This document shows positions 9,673 to 19,294 of a DNA stretch of 64,000 bases, piece after piece (position 1 is the stretch's first letter; every line of letters begins with the position of its first letter). A model generated the notes under the pieces. The model was not told the origin of the DNA, ran no database searches, and was given only the letters and a program-made list of their open reading frames with translations. Source of the DNA: Dactylonectria macrodidyma. Taxonomy: Eukaryota; Ascomycota; Sordariomycetes; Hypocreales; Nectriaceae. The stretch is from assembly GCA_020744425.1 (NCBI GenBank), contig JAGMUV010000002.1, positions 5,128,501 through 5,192,500 of the forward strand, read 5' to 3'. A program made the translations under genes and the position numbers.

Positions 9673-11544
9673 ATGGCCGGGCTGTCATTTCTTGACTTGT
9701 TATTCCTTCTGGGAGTCGTAGCATGGGGCTGCGAGGCTAAGACTGTCACCTACGACTTCGATGTCTCTTGGGTTACCGCCAACCCCGACGGACTCCAGGA
9801 ACGAAAGGTCGTAGGTGTCAACGGAACATGGCCGCTGCCAGTCATTGAAGTTGACAAGGGGGATCGATTGGTTGTGAACATGAACAACAAGCTCGGCGAC
9901 AAGTCAGCCTCCATCCACTTCCACGGCATGTTCCAGAATGGCACAAACGAGATGGACGGGCCGTCAATGGTCACTCAGTGCCCGGTGACTCCAGGCTCGA
10001 GCATCACTTACAACTTCACCGTCGACCAGGCCGGCACCTACTGGTACCACTGCCACACCGACTACTGCTATCCAGATGGGTATCGACAGGCCTTACTTGT
10101 TCATGACGACGACGCCTTTTTTGCAGACGACTTTGACGAAGAGATTGTTCTCACCATGACGGATTGGTACCATGAGCTTGTGGAAGACCTCGAGGCTCAA
10201 TTCATGTCACTATACAATCCCTCTGGAGCAGAGCCCGTGCCGGGTTCGTTTCTCCTAAACGACACCATGAACTCCAGCATATCTGTGAAGCCAGACACGA
10301 CATATTTGATCAGGTTGATCAACTACGGAGCATTTGTCGGCCAGTACTTTTACATCGAAGAACACACCTTCAAGATTGTCGAGATTGATGGCGTCTACAC
10401 AGAGCCCAAGGAAGCCAGCATGCTCTACATTTCCGTCGCACAGCGTTATGCTATCCTGCTCACTACTAAGAACTCGACCGAGAAGAATTACCCGATCGTC
10501 ACGGTGGCAGACTCAAGCCTGCTCGACACCATCCCGGATGGCCTCAAGTTAAACAACACAAATTGGTTAGAGTACAACAAAGCGGCGTCGCACCCTCAAG
10601 GCATCGTCAACGCCACGGACAGTACTGGCCTGAACCCATTTGACGATTTTGATCTCGTCCCGTACGACAAGCAGGAACTACTACCTGAACCAGACATGGA
10701 AATCGACGTCACAGTGTACATGAAGAACCTCATGACTGGGTACAATTATGCCTTCCTGAACAACATCAGCTACACAACTCCCAAGGTTCCGGCATTGTTC
10801 ACTGTCTTGTCGTCTGGAGATGCAGCTGGGAACGCTTCAATCTACGGCGACTTCACCCACCCAGTCGTCCTCAAGCACAATGACGTCGTCCAACTGGTGC
10901 TGAACAACGCGGACAGTGGATCTCACCCATTCCATCTACACGGCCATCAATTCCAGGTTATCGACCGCCAGCCTCCTTACGGACCTACCTTTTACGACTA
11001 CTTAAATGGCGATCCAATCCCATACGACCCAAAGAACCATTCCAGCTTCCCAAAGTACCCTTCCAGGAGAGATACGGTTGTGCTCCCGCCACAAGGATAC
11101 TTGGTCATCCGCTTCGTTGCCGACAACCCGGGAGTGTGGGTCTTTCATTGCCATATCGATTGGCACTTGTCCTCAGGCCTGGCGATGCTCATGATCGAAG
11201 CCCCAGAGAAGATTCAAGAGCGCATTACTATCCCCGACGGGCATTATGAAGTCTGCAAAGCGGCAGGCGTTCCCTACAAAGGAAATGCGGCGGCCAACAC
11301 GGAAGACTTCTTTGACCTCTCGGGCCAGAACAAACAACCTGCCTGGATTCCCGCCGGGTTCACCAAGGATGGAATCATTGCACTCGTATTTTCTGTTATT
11401 TCCGCAGTCATTGGTATAGTTAGCATTGTCATCTATGGCTTGGCTGATATCAAGAAACAGAACCGGCCAGAATCCATCGCTCCTTCCACTGAGCCGGATG
11501 AGGTAGTTGTCGAGGAAAGCCCAGACAGGCCGACAAAGGGATAG
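9673..11544 (+). CDS. FET3: Fet3-type multicopper ferroxidase
   Basis: Intronless gene for a 623-residue, membrane-anchored multicopper oxidase that would oxidise Fe2+ to Fe3+ outside the cell and pass it to Ftr1. The chosen ATG gives a clear signal peptide (LDLLFLLGVVAWG). All four copper-binding regions are visible: HFHGMFQNG, WYHCHTD, HPFHLHGHQF and the C-terminal VFHCHIDWHLSSG. A single membrane segment (IIALVFSVISAVIGIVSIVIY) sits near the C-terminus, followed by a short acidic cytosolic tail; this separates Fet3 from secreted laccases. Several N-glycosylation sequons are present. An earlier in-frame ATG would add 25 residues and bury the signal peptide, so it is disfavoured. The gene is divergent from FTR1, the usual genomic pairing of the complex. 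Confidence 0.95.
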   Translation: MAGLSFLDLLFLLGVVAWGCEAKTVTYDFDVSWVTANPDGLQERKVVGVNGTWPLPVIEVDKGDRLVVNMNNKLGDKSASIHFHGMFQNGTNEMDGPSMVTQCPVTPGSSITYNFTVDQAGTYWYHCHTDYCYPDGYRQALLVHDDDAFFADDFDEEIVLTMTDWYHELVEDLEAQFMSLYNPSGAEPVPGSFLLNDTMNSSISVKPDTTYLIRLINYGAFVGQYFYIEEHTFKIVEIDGVYTEPKEASMLYISVAQRYAILLTTKNSTEKNYPIVTVADSSLLDTIPDGLKLNNTNWLEYNKAASHPQGIVNATDSTGLNPFDDFDLVPYDKQELLPEPDMEIDVTVYMKNLMTGYNYAFLNNISYTTPKVPALFTVLSSGDAAGNASIYGDFTHPVVLKHNDVVQLVLNNADSGSHPFHLHGHQFQVIDRQPPYGPTFYDYLNGDPIPYDPKNHSSFPKYPSRRDTVVLPPQGYLVIRFVADNPGVWVFHCHIDWHLSSGLAMLMIEAPEKIQERITIPDGHYEVCKAAGVPYKGNAAANTEDFFDLSGQNKQPAWIPAGFTKDGIIALVFSVISAVIGIVSIVIYGLADIKKQNRPESIAPSTEPDEVVVEESPDRPTKG

Positions 11545-12488
11545 CTTAGTTAGCAGAAGTGCAGGAGATTCAAGATACCAGTTTCATTGTCTATCACATG
11601 GGAGGGTTTTGGTTATGGTGCTCAACGGAGCAGCAGCGAAGTTTACGATAAATTGCTATTAGCACTTGATTTGAGTTAATTTTTGGAGCAACAGTCTTTC
11701 ATCTTTTAATATCATATAAGCCAGCAGCATCCCAATTGTGATTTCCTCATGTTCATGCCAGCGAAAGAGACCGTGAAATTTGCCTCATGGAACCTTCTCA
11801 ACAAGATACAGGAAGTGAACTCACCTCTATAACAGCGCGGAAAAAAGAGTAAAGATCTTAAGGCTCCTAGCATCTCATGGACAAACGAACATGCTACTCT
11901 ATTTCAACTAAGATTGCAGCTTGTGAAATTGTCGGCATCTCGCTGACAGAATAGAACCCGGCTTCCCTCTCACCAGGATAGATAATTCTACCCGTAGCAC
12001 ACGTCCACCTTCTCGCGCGCACCTCGAACTCTTCCCGATCGGGCGTCCACTCCAGAGGCAACACGCCATCAACTAGGTCATCCCAGTTCGGCTCGTCAAG
12101 TAGCGAAGCGATGGAGGATCAGCCTGCATCATGCTCCATCTCTAATCTGCCTACTCTGCGGCCCAGCTCCCTACAGTCGACACACAACAACCCTAGATCA
12201 CATTAACTAAGGGAGTTCGCGTTTGAAGTTTAGCGGAATTCTGGTGATATTAAACCTCGTAATGGATGGATGCAAAAATGCACAGTCAGTATAGGGATGG
12301 TTTCATAGCTAATATCTTCGTAAACATCAACACAATGGTTGCATTCTGTTTGTACAGTTTTGATCTTATACTCTCATATTTTCCACAATACTTTGTTGCA
12401 TCAGTTTCACTCATATGAGAGTTCAAACTATGCAAACAAGCTCCTGTCAGCACTCACAAGATCGTTGATTTGATTGCTTTGCTACTAA
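11545..12488. other. Intergenic, with a possible coding remnant
   Basis: The stretch lies between the ferroxidase and the dioxygenase gene and contains AT-rich 3' flank sequence. The only coding-like signal is the short minus-strand frame described separately at 11894-12118. Confidence 0.4.
11894..12118 (-). pseudogene. Possible gene remnant of unknown family
   Basis: An open minus-strand frame of 74 codons ends in TAG. Its composition looks like real protein (EPNWDDLVDGVLPLEW, then EEFEVRARRWTC, then GFYSVSEMPTISQAA), but it has no usable start. The nearest in-frame ATG (12139) is cut off by TGA at 12119-12121, and no acceptor AG lies between that stop and the frame. It could be the last exon of a decayed gene. 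I do not recognise the family. Confidence 0.3.
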
Positions 12489-13542
12489 TTAGTCAACATC
12501 AGGATCGGGAATCAGAACACCATTGATAATCCGCATTTGTGTAAGCCCTTGCTTTTCCATCGCCTCCATCGCTTTTCGATCTCGAAGATCGGTCGCTTCT
12601 TGGTCCGTGACCAATACGAAGTCGTACTCAAGAAGCTTCGTAGACGGATCCACGCTGTACTTCTCTGCAAGACCTTGGACGTCTGAGACGGATTTCAGGT
12701 CCACGACCAGCGATTCTTTGACGCCAAATACAGCATCCGACCTCTCGTATGGGTCACCGCGAAGATATAATGCTCTGTAGATTTGTTAGGGTACGTCAAG
12801 AACAGCTGCAGAGGGAGACTTGCGTGATGAGGCGATCGTAGCCGGGCTTGTCAAACATGAAATGGAAATGGCTTGGTCGGTATGGATGCCGATGCAGTTT
12901 CTTCAAGAGCTTGCCAACAGGCCCATCACTGGGGATAGGATACGGCACAGGAACAATGGCCTTGAAGAAGAATGCGCCGTTATCGTCGCTTCGTACTATA
13001 GCACGGCCGTCGGGTCCGGCATGATCCGCATATTGCACGTCATAGAACCCTTTGGAGTCTGTCTCCCAGACGTCCACTTTGGCACCGGGGATCGGTTTGC
13101 CCTGCGTATCTTTGACAGTGCATACAACGAGCATTGGGACCCCATCGGGATCCTGCGAGATGGAGGTGCCATTTTGGACGTCTTTAGCCTCGTGTGTGTG
13201 AAAAGGGCCTAGGACAGTGCCTTCGGTTGAAGCCTCGGGCTTAGGATGATCAATCGAGTCGACAAGCAAAGAGAGACCGATGATATCAGAGAGAAGGATG
13301 AATTCTTGCCGAACATCAGTGCAGATTTGGCCGACTTGTGTGAGGAACTTGATCGCTGCCTCCCATTCTGTGGTTGTAAGGCGGGTCTCTCGTGCGAAAT
13401 CGTGGACATGCGTGACGAGTCTCTCAAAGAGAAACTTCATGCGTAGATCACTGCATCTTGAGTTGATCGCATGCACGTTGTCTGTGATGTTGTCGATGGT
13501 GAGGTCCTTTAGGGGCGGGAGGTCCACGGTTGAGGGGTCCAT
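12489..13542 (-). CDS. Intradiol ring-cleavage dioxygenase (hydroxyquinol/catechol 1,2-dioxygenase)
   Basis: Predicted 334-residue non-haem Fe(III) dioxygenase that cleaves a catechol-type ring between its hydroxyls. Hydroxyquinol (benzene-1,2,4-triol) to maleylacetate is the likely reaction, because the divergent neighbour is maleylacetate reductase. Candidate iron ligands are all present with family spacing: a Tyr in GFYDVQY (about residue 167), Tyr201 in PVPYPIP, and His225 and His227 in RPSHFHF. The N-terminal helical dimerisation domain (about residues 15-100) is followed by the beta-sandwich catalytic domain. Two exons (13542-12824, 12774-12489) are joined by an intron that starts GCAAGT instead of GT and ends CTACAG with a perfect CCTAACA branch site. 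Only this junction keeps the conserved LITALYLRGDPY sequence in frame. Confidence 0.93.
12775..12823 (-). other. GC-AG intron in the dioxygenase gene
   Basis: Non-canonical 49-base intron with donor GCAAGT, branch site CCTAACA and acceptor CTACAG. It is the only intron assigned in this window with a GC donor. Confidence 0.85.
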
Positions 13543-14064
13543 TGCGGGGATGGTGGAGGTGGGTGGGAGAAATTTGGGAGAAATGACGGTAGGGAGATGC
13601 TGCTCTGCTCAACTAGCCTTCGGTCGAGAAACTCCCGCTAGAAGTATATGCTGTAGCTGATGATGACTGAGGATTATAAAGCCATTTGTGATTGACCCGA
13701 TGCTATGGGGTCACGGCACTCAGCTGGTTTCCGATTGACCCATACTTCCGATGGACCCTTGCTTCCGGTGGCGGCTAAGACCTCTGCCGCGGAGAATGGG
13801 GTTGGTGTCCGCTGGCGAGCCGAAAAATCCGGCGGGGTTGATGAACTATCCCGGTAAAGGTAACGGCACCTGGAAAGGTACGAGTACGAGCATAGTACCG
13901 GAGTGTATCAAACCTTTGCGATGTGATGGGCTCTTCCGAAGAGAGCCGAGAAATGTCGAGATACGCCCATAACATAAGAACACTTAACTCTGCTTGACCT
14001 TGGTAATTAGAGACTCGACAACTCCGCTGCCATCTGAATAGCCCACAACACAAAGCACGCCGCA
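13543..14064. promoter_or_regulatory. Divergent promoter of the hydroxyquinol pathway pair
   Basis: About 520 bases lie between the divergent start codons of the dioxygenase and maleylacetate reductase. It contains direct repeats at 13729-13771 and a further related GATTGACCC near 13690, which are candidate operator elements. Confidence 0.55.
13729..13771 (+). repeat. 17-base imperfect direct repeats in the divergent promoter
   Basis: Two and a half units occur in register: TTCCGATTGACCCATAC, TTCCGATGGACCCTTGC and then TTCCGGTGG. Each unit starts with TTCCG and the first two share GACCC. Spacing is exactly 17 bases. A fourth related core (GATTGACCC) lies about 40 bases upstream. Regular spacing of CCG-type half sites between two co-pathway genes suggests a regulator-binding array; this is inference. 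Confidence 0.55.
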
Positions 14065-15138
14065 ATGAACGCCTTTGAGAACAACAGCAACCCTGCCCGG
14101 GTCGTTTTTGGAACGGGCACAATCCAAAAGCTGCCCCAGGAGCTTGCCAGGCTGGGAGCATCTCGGCCTCTCCTCCTGTCAACGCCTCACCAAGTTGCGC
14201 AAGCCGAACATGTCTCGACAATACTCCAAGGGAAAGTCAGCGGTTTGTTCAGCGAAGCCCGCATGCACACTCCGACCGACGTGACGCAGCGCGCGTGCGG
14301 ACTCGCGGCCTCGACGGAAGCCGACGCCGTAGTCAGTATCGGCGGCGGCAGCACCATCGGGCTAGGCAAAGCCATCAGTATTCGCACCGGGCTGCCTCAC
14401 ATCGCTATCCCTACGACATACGCGGGCAGTGAAGTCACGCCGATTCTGGGCGAGACCGCGGACGGGCGGAAAGAGACTAGATCTGACCCCAAGATCCTCC
14501 CCGCCGTCGTTATTTACGACGTGGATTTGACGCTTACTCTCCCCGTCGGCCTCACAGCAACCAGCGGTGTCAACGCTATCGCTCACGCCGTTGAAGCGCT
14601 CTACGCACAAAACGGCAACCCAATCATCAGTATTCTAGCCGTGGAGGGTGTGAAGGCGCTAGCAAGCGCGCTGCCGGAGCTCGTCAACGATCCGGCTTCA
14701 AAGTCCGCCAGATCCTCCGCCCTCTACGGCGCCTGGCTGTGCGGGACATGTCTCGGAAACGTGGGCATGTCGCTGCACCATAAACTCTGCCACACGTTGG
14801 GCGGTAGCTTCGACTTGCCGCATGCAGAGACTCATACCATCGTTCTCCCCCACGCACTCTCCTACAACGCGCCCAGCGTGCCAGATGCTATGAAGAAGCT
14901 TGCCGAGGCCCTGCCCGAAAGCGACGGAGATGCTATCAAGGGGTTGAATGTTCTGTTGGCCAAAATCAGAGTTGAGCGGAGTTTAAAGGCTTTGGGCATG
15001 AAGGAGAGTGATATTGACAAGGCAGCAGACATTGCCATCTCCAAGCCATACTGGAACCCTCGGGAAATTGAGAGGACAGCCATTCGCGAGGTCATTCGAA
15101 GGGCATGGGCCGGAGAGGAAGCGCGTGCCGATTTCTAA
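14065..15138 (+). CDS. Maleylacetate reductase (iron-containing alcohol dehydrogenase fold)
   Basis: Intronless gene for a 357-residue NAD(P)H-dependent enzyme that reduces maleylacetate to 3-oxoadipate, linking hydroxyquinol cleavage to the beta-ketoadipate route. The nucleotide-binding motif GGGSTIGLGKA starts at residue 93. PTTYAGSEVTPILGET is the substrate-pocket segment characteristic of maleylacetate reductases. Histidines in LHHKLCHTLGG and LPHAETHTIVLPH occupy the positions that bind metal in related alcohol dehydrogenases. Length is normal for the family. The pairing with an intradiol dioxygenase in divergent orientation is the expected catabolic unit for aromatic or lignin-derived compounds. 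Confidence 0.95.
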   Translation: MNAFENNSNPARVVFGTGTIQKLPQELARLGASRPLLLSTPHQVAQAEHVSTILQGKVSGLFSEARMHTPTDVTQRACGLAASTEADAVVSIGGGSTIGLGKAISIRTGLPHIAIPTTYAGSEVTPILGETADGRKETRSDPKILPAVVIYDVDLTLTLPVGLTATSGVNAIAHAVEALYAQNGNPIISILAVEGVKALASALPELVNDPASKSARSSALYGAWLCGTCLGNVGMSLHHKLCHTLGGSFDLPHAETHTIVLPHALSYNAPSVPDAMKKLAEALPESDGDAIKGLNVLLAKIRVERSLKALGMKESDIDKAADIAISKPYWNPREIERTAIREVIRRAWAGEEARADF

Positions 15139-16242
15139 CGAGTGTCAATTATGCAATAGTACCATTGATCAACGTTCAAATTTCCTCTTCCCCCCTCCTA
15201 ACTCACTGCGCTCTCACACTAGGCGATTCAGACGAGGTGATATACAAGGTCAAATATTCAACTTCAGCTAACCTCCCCTTTTTTCGGTCCTTTTCAGTTG
15301 AACCACTGGAGAAATACACGACCCAGTCCTCAATATTTCCAGGGCGACAAAGGAAAAGTCCGTGAGAGCCAACTGAAGACAATCATATTTAGCAGCATGC
15401 TATATCGAATTTTCATTAAAAATAACAACGATCGCTGCAAGGAACAGGGTCTAATTTATAACAGCAACAGATCTGTATTTTATTAAAAATTAAATGTATA
15501 TCTTATTCCTTATAAATCTGGGTTTTGGCTATGTATTTACTCAGATAATAAAGTTAATAAGTATTTAATATTATAAATCTAACCTTTAAATATTTATATT
15601 ACAGCTACTACTTTAAATTTTATAAAATACAGACTTTTAGATGAATGCAAGGTATTGATAGAACAGAGCCAGTAAGTTTAAGCACATAACAGCTACCTTA
15701 TTAATTCTAACAATAGTCACACACTCTTTACCTTATATGTACACGCAAGCTCACAAAAAAAATCATTGTCAGTGAATCACCAGTTACGGGCTGGACTAAT
15801 TATAGACCGAGCGAGAACAAAAGAGCTCGGCACAAAGTGATGCTAGAGTCATCCTACAAACGGCCTCATGGCTTGTATTGTGACCGTCAACAATGCAACA
15901 CGCTTCCAAGCATCCCGCGAAACAGCATTCTTCACTGGTATATCAACCGATGCCATGTTTTCTCTCCTCTCCAACACCAATCATTCTCGCAACATCCAAC
16001 CCACCGCTTGAAACCGAAAAAAAAAAAGAGTACCCACGAAGGCCGTGTAACGCCAGCAACACTCGCCATCGCCTTTTTCTATTTTTGACCAGACGAACTG
16101 CGCTCTGGTGAGACAGGGGAAAGAGTACGAACCTTTCTCACTTAAGTAAACACATATCCACTCTTGACAATCTGGTCATTTCTTTTTGGGGAGTTTCGCT
16201 GAAACAAATGATGATCTCAGATTCCGCCTCGGCAGCAGCAGC
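15139..16242. other. AT-rich gene-free stretch
   Basis: The part from about 15395 to 15760 is strikingly AT-rich, with many TTTATA/TAAATT runs and stops in every frame, in contrast to the GC-balanced flanks. It may be a relic of a repeat degraded by RIP, but no transposon protein or terminal repeat is recognisable. The rest looks like ordinary flank and promoter sequence. Confidence 0.5.
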
Positions 16243-16944
16243 ATGGTTGGCTCCTATCCCGAGAGCCCCCAGGATGACGACGACGACGACGACAACGACA
16301 ACGACGACGAAGCTGGCCACCACCTGTTCATGGCGCCGGCCGCCCGATCTTCGACGGCCATCATCCCTCGACCCCTCGAAGGCCCCCAGCAGTGCGCCGA
16401 AGGCCCGCGGTGCGCACCGAAGCTGGTGCTGGGGACCAACACGCGGCGGACGCTGCAGCAGATGATGTGGAAGTACTGCCTCAGCCTGCCGCCCAAGAAG
16501 CCCATCTTCCCGGGGACCATGCGGATTAGCAGGACGGGTGCGTTCGGGACGGTGCGGGGCGTGTCCAACGGCGGTCCGTCGCTCGAGGAGATGGCCAAGA
16601 AGCGCAACGTCCGGCCGCAGACCATGTACCTGCTCGAGGCCATGCGCACCGTCCTCGGGTACCGGCTGCTCTGGAGCCGGCAGTCGTACCCGGGCACCCG
16701 GCCGTCCTACGACCACCAGGCCCGGTTCATCCTGCGCAGATACAAGAACCTCAAGCGCGCGTCGCCAGATGCCAACAAGTTTACCGAGATGGACGTGTGC
16801 GCCGACTTTGACCTGATGGAGGACTTTTCCTCCGATAATACCCTGACGGCCGATGAGGCCAACGGCGAGGAGTGGGTTGGTGTAGCCAAGCGCTGGCTGC
16901 GCGATCGGGAGCGGTCTGGGGCGTGTTTCTGCTATAATCCATGA
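16243..16944 (+). CDS. Hypothetical protein with Asp/Asn-rich N-terminus
   Basis: Open frame of 233 codons from the first ATG; the frame also extends upstream without ATG to about 16186, so a 5' exon is possible. Residues 8-22 are an Asp-rich run encoded by repeated GAC triplets. The remainder looks like a compact folded domain: KLVLGTNTRRTLQQMMWKYC, then SLEEMAKKRNVRPQTMYLLE and YDHQARFILRRYKNLKR. It ends in an unusual Cys pair (GACFCYNP). I do not recognise a family. The reverse frame over the same bases is open too, but it is low in complexity and proline/arginine/histidine-rich, so the plus strand is preferred. No membrane segment or signal peptide is seen. Confidence 0.6.
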   Translation: MVGSYPESPQDDDDDDDNDNDDEAGHHLFMAPAARSSTAIIPRPLEGPQQCAEGPRCAPKLVLGTNTRRTLQQMMWKYCLSLPPKKPIFPGTMRISRTGAFGTVRGVSNGGPSLEEMAKKRNVRPQTMYLLEAMRTVLGYRLLWSRQSYPGTRPSYDHQARFILRRYKNLKRASPDANKFTEMDVCADFDLMEDFSSDNTLTADEANGEEWVGVAKRWLRDRERSGACFCYNP

Positions 16945-17148
16945 ATGGTTTTGGGGAGTTGAGAGGAAAACTTCATTTTCGTTCGGAAGCTGGGGATTTA
17001 GCACATATTAACTCTATGGTGGCAAGCTTCAAAAGGATATTCCAGCATTGGCAGGGGCTCTATCTACATGTATTACCTTCTGGGATCTCAAACAGGAATT
17101 CTAGGGACTTCTAGACATGATACTATAATCGGACTCGCATCACTCTTT

Positions 17149-18867
17149 CTAAATCTTAGAACAACAGCTTTGACCATTCTCCACAGTATCCCGTCTGCAG
17201 TAACAAGACGACTCGATCGGCACATCCACAAACGCCAGAGCCGTCGTTAACTGCTGCTTGATGATGCGCGCCTCCCCTTCCAAGCCCAGCTTGACTGCGC
17301 ACTCGTGGTAGCCGTGCAGCGCCCATACGTTGTTCGGGTGGTGACGGGCGCGGAAAAGGGTGTCGTTGAGGCCCAAATCAGTGCGGTAGACCTCGGCTGC
17401 ATCTTTGATGCGGCCTTGCTCCATGAGGAGAGCGGCGTAGGCGTGACGCGCTGGTTGCATCCAGGCCCAGGGCTCAGCGTAGATCAGAGCGTCGTCACGC
17501 TTGATCGACTCTTGTAGGTGCTCAAAGGCAAGTTCGATGTTTCCTCGTCGATACTCGAGTTCTCCGTCGAGCATCGCTTCGGCCACAGCGAGAACGTTGG
17601 AGCACTTGTTGGGGTAGTCTATGCGACTAGGAGGGACTCGTGCCTTGGCCTGAATGAACAACTCTCGCTCTTTCTCTGCTTCGGGCACATTTCCCGTTGC
17701 AGCCCACGCTACACCCTTCGCGTAGTGAATCGTTGCTGTCGTCACGCAGTACAAGTGCTGGTCTTCCGGTAGTGAAAGATCAATGATGTCTTGCCAGCGC
17801 CCGAACCGGATGAGCACGTGCGGGCGCACCGAGCGGAACGTCTCCAGCCAGTCGGCCATCGGAGGAGATTCGATGCGCAGCTGCTCCTCGGGAAGCGCAG
17901 CCTCCATCCGGTCCACGGCGTCCATCGACACCTTGAATTGGCCGGCGAACATGGCGGCGTAGATGAGCGAGTGGTAGTCGTGCATGCGGTATATGGTGTA
18001 GAAGTCGTTGCCTCCACGGAGAGACACAAACTTCTCATCAGCTCGGACGGCTTCAGTATTCGCAGCGACGGCACGGCGATAGTCCCCAATGAGGATGTCA
18101 AGATGCGACGGCATATGTGCGAGATGGCCGACTTCCGCTCCCAGTCGTCGGAGATTCTCGGCAGCAGGGAGACCGCGCTCAGGCACACTCGACATCTCGG
18201 TGAGGTGGATGTACAGGTGCAAAAGACCAATGTGCTCAGAGCCACCCTCTTGAGCAAGGCCTCTCTCGAGGACATCCTGGGTCTCCAAAACTCGTGACCC
18301 TGGCCCCGGCTTGCCGGTCCGCACATCCCATAGTCCCCAGGGCGTCAAGTTCATAAGCGCATCGGCATAAAGAGCGGCCACGTCGAGGTCATCCTTGAAC
18401 TTTTCGTACACAGGCTCCATGGCTTCGGCGTACGCCTTATTCCAGGCCCGGTATTCTAGGCGGCTGTGGCTTCCACTACCTTGAGGAAAGCGATGCTGAA
18501 GCGCGTCGACGAGAGCCCGCTCGACGGGATCAACCGCGGAGGATAGCGACTTAGCCTTCGCCAAAGCATCAAGTCCTCGAGCAACCGTTCTATTCAGATC
18601 ATCTTGGTCAAAGTGATTCCACGGCTTGTTGTAGTTGGGCCCCAGGGCATAGGCCAAGCCCCAGTACGCCAGGACACAGTCCGGGTCGATGGAGATGGCC
18701 TTTTCGAAACACCGCGCCGACTCGGCGTGGTTGAATCCGTAGCTCCACACGATGCCGTTCTCAACCCATTTCTTAGCCTCGGGCTTGGTTGTGGTGACCT
18801 TTCGACTGTAAGGTGGCAGAGCGAAATCCGCCGCCTCAAGCTTTGAGGGTGGACTAGAGCGCGTCAT
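17149..18867 (-). CDS. TPR-repeat protein of unknown function
   Basis: Intronless gene for 572 residues. The first repeat-like block (GFNHAESARCFEKAISIDPD, then LAYWGLAYALGPNYNKPW, near residues 45-85) is a clear tetratricopeptide pattern. Helical repeat-like segments continue through the C-terminal half, for instance YRRGNIELAFEHLQESIKRD. The family, long cytosolic TPR proteins with an LAHMPSHLDILIGDYRRAV segment, is found in fungi and bacteria, and its biochemical role is not established to my knowledge. TPRs generally mediate protein contacts. The start codon lies about 430 bases from the inserted Mutator-like element, so its upstream region may have been altered by that insertion. Confidence 0.82.
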   Translation of the reverse strand: MTRSSPPSKLEAADFALPPYSRKVTTTKPEAKKWVENGIVWSYGFNHAESARCFEKAISIDPDCVLAYWGLAYALGPNYNKPWNHFDQDDLNRTVARGLDALAKAKSLSSAVDPVERALVDALQHRFPQGSGSHSRLEYRAWNKAYAEAMEPVYEKFKDDLDVAALYADALMNLTPWGLWDVRTGKPGPGSRVLETQDVLERGLAQEGGSEHIGLLHLYIHLTEMSSVPERGLPAAENLRRLGAEVGHLAHMPSHLDILIGDYRRAVAANTEAVRADEKFVSLRGGNDFYTIYRMHDYHSLIYAAMFAGQFKVSMDAVDRMEAALPEEQLRIESPPMADWLETFRSVRPHVLIRFGRWQDIIDLSLPEDQHLYCVTTATIHYAKGVAWAATGNVPEAEKERELFIQAKARVPPSRIDYPNKCSNVLAVAEAMLDGELEYRRGNIELAFEHLQESIKRDDALIYAEPWAWMQPARHAYAALLMEQGRIKDAAEVYRTDLGLNDTLFRARHHPNNVWALHGYHECAVKLGLEGEARIIKQQLTTALAFVDVPIESSCYCRRDTVENGQSCCSKI

Positions 18868-19285
18868 GGCTGTGGGACGAGGGACCGCTCTGCAATTATC
18901 GCTTCTCTTAAGTTGACTTTATTGCCCCGTCCCTCTTTCGCCGATGCTGTATCGTCTGCAATAAACCCTAGGTTTGACTCAAGATGTTGGTTCTCGCTAT
19001 CTCAACAGTAGCATGCGGAGAATCCAACGGTCCGCGGTAGCGTGGTTGAACGTCAAATCAGCGCGACGTGGCGTGCTGCTGGTGGGCCGAACACGGAGCT
19101 CCAGCGGGTGTGTGTGCGTCCAAGACTTGCGAGATACCCGAGATTAGAGCTGATAAGTGAGCGGTAGTAATTGATTAGTGAGCGTACAATATGTTGTGTG
19201 ATGAAGATCAAAAACACAAAGAAGGTATCGCTGGCTTGTGTGAGGAATGACCTGTCTCATCTGAGATAAGCTGACTAACGGGGGC
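18868..19285. other. Promoter side of the TPR gene, left flank of transposon
   Basis: About 420 bases separate the TPR gene start and the transposon target duplication. No gene is seen. Confidence 0.4.
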
Positions 19286-19294
19286 ACATGATGC
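19286..19294 (+). repeat. Target site duplication, left copy
   Basis: The 9-mer ACATGATGC directly precedes the left terminal inverted repeat and is repeated exactly at 23765-23773. Nine bases is the typical duplication length for Mutator-like elements. Confidence 0.93.

Noticed and set aside
16138..17004. Minus-strand frame of 288 codons
   Set aside because: Antisense of the hypothetical gene at 16243. It is Pro/Arg/His-rich with a long Val run that simply mirrors the Asp codon repeat on the other strand.
17791..18297. Plus-strand frame of 168 codons
   Set aside because: Antisense shadow of the TPR protein gene.
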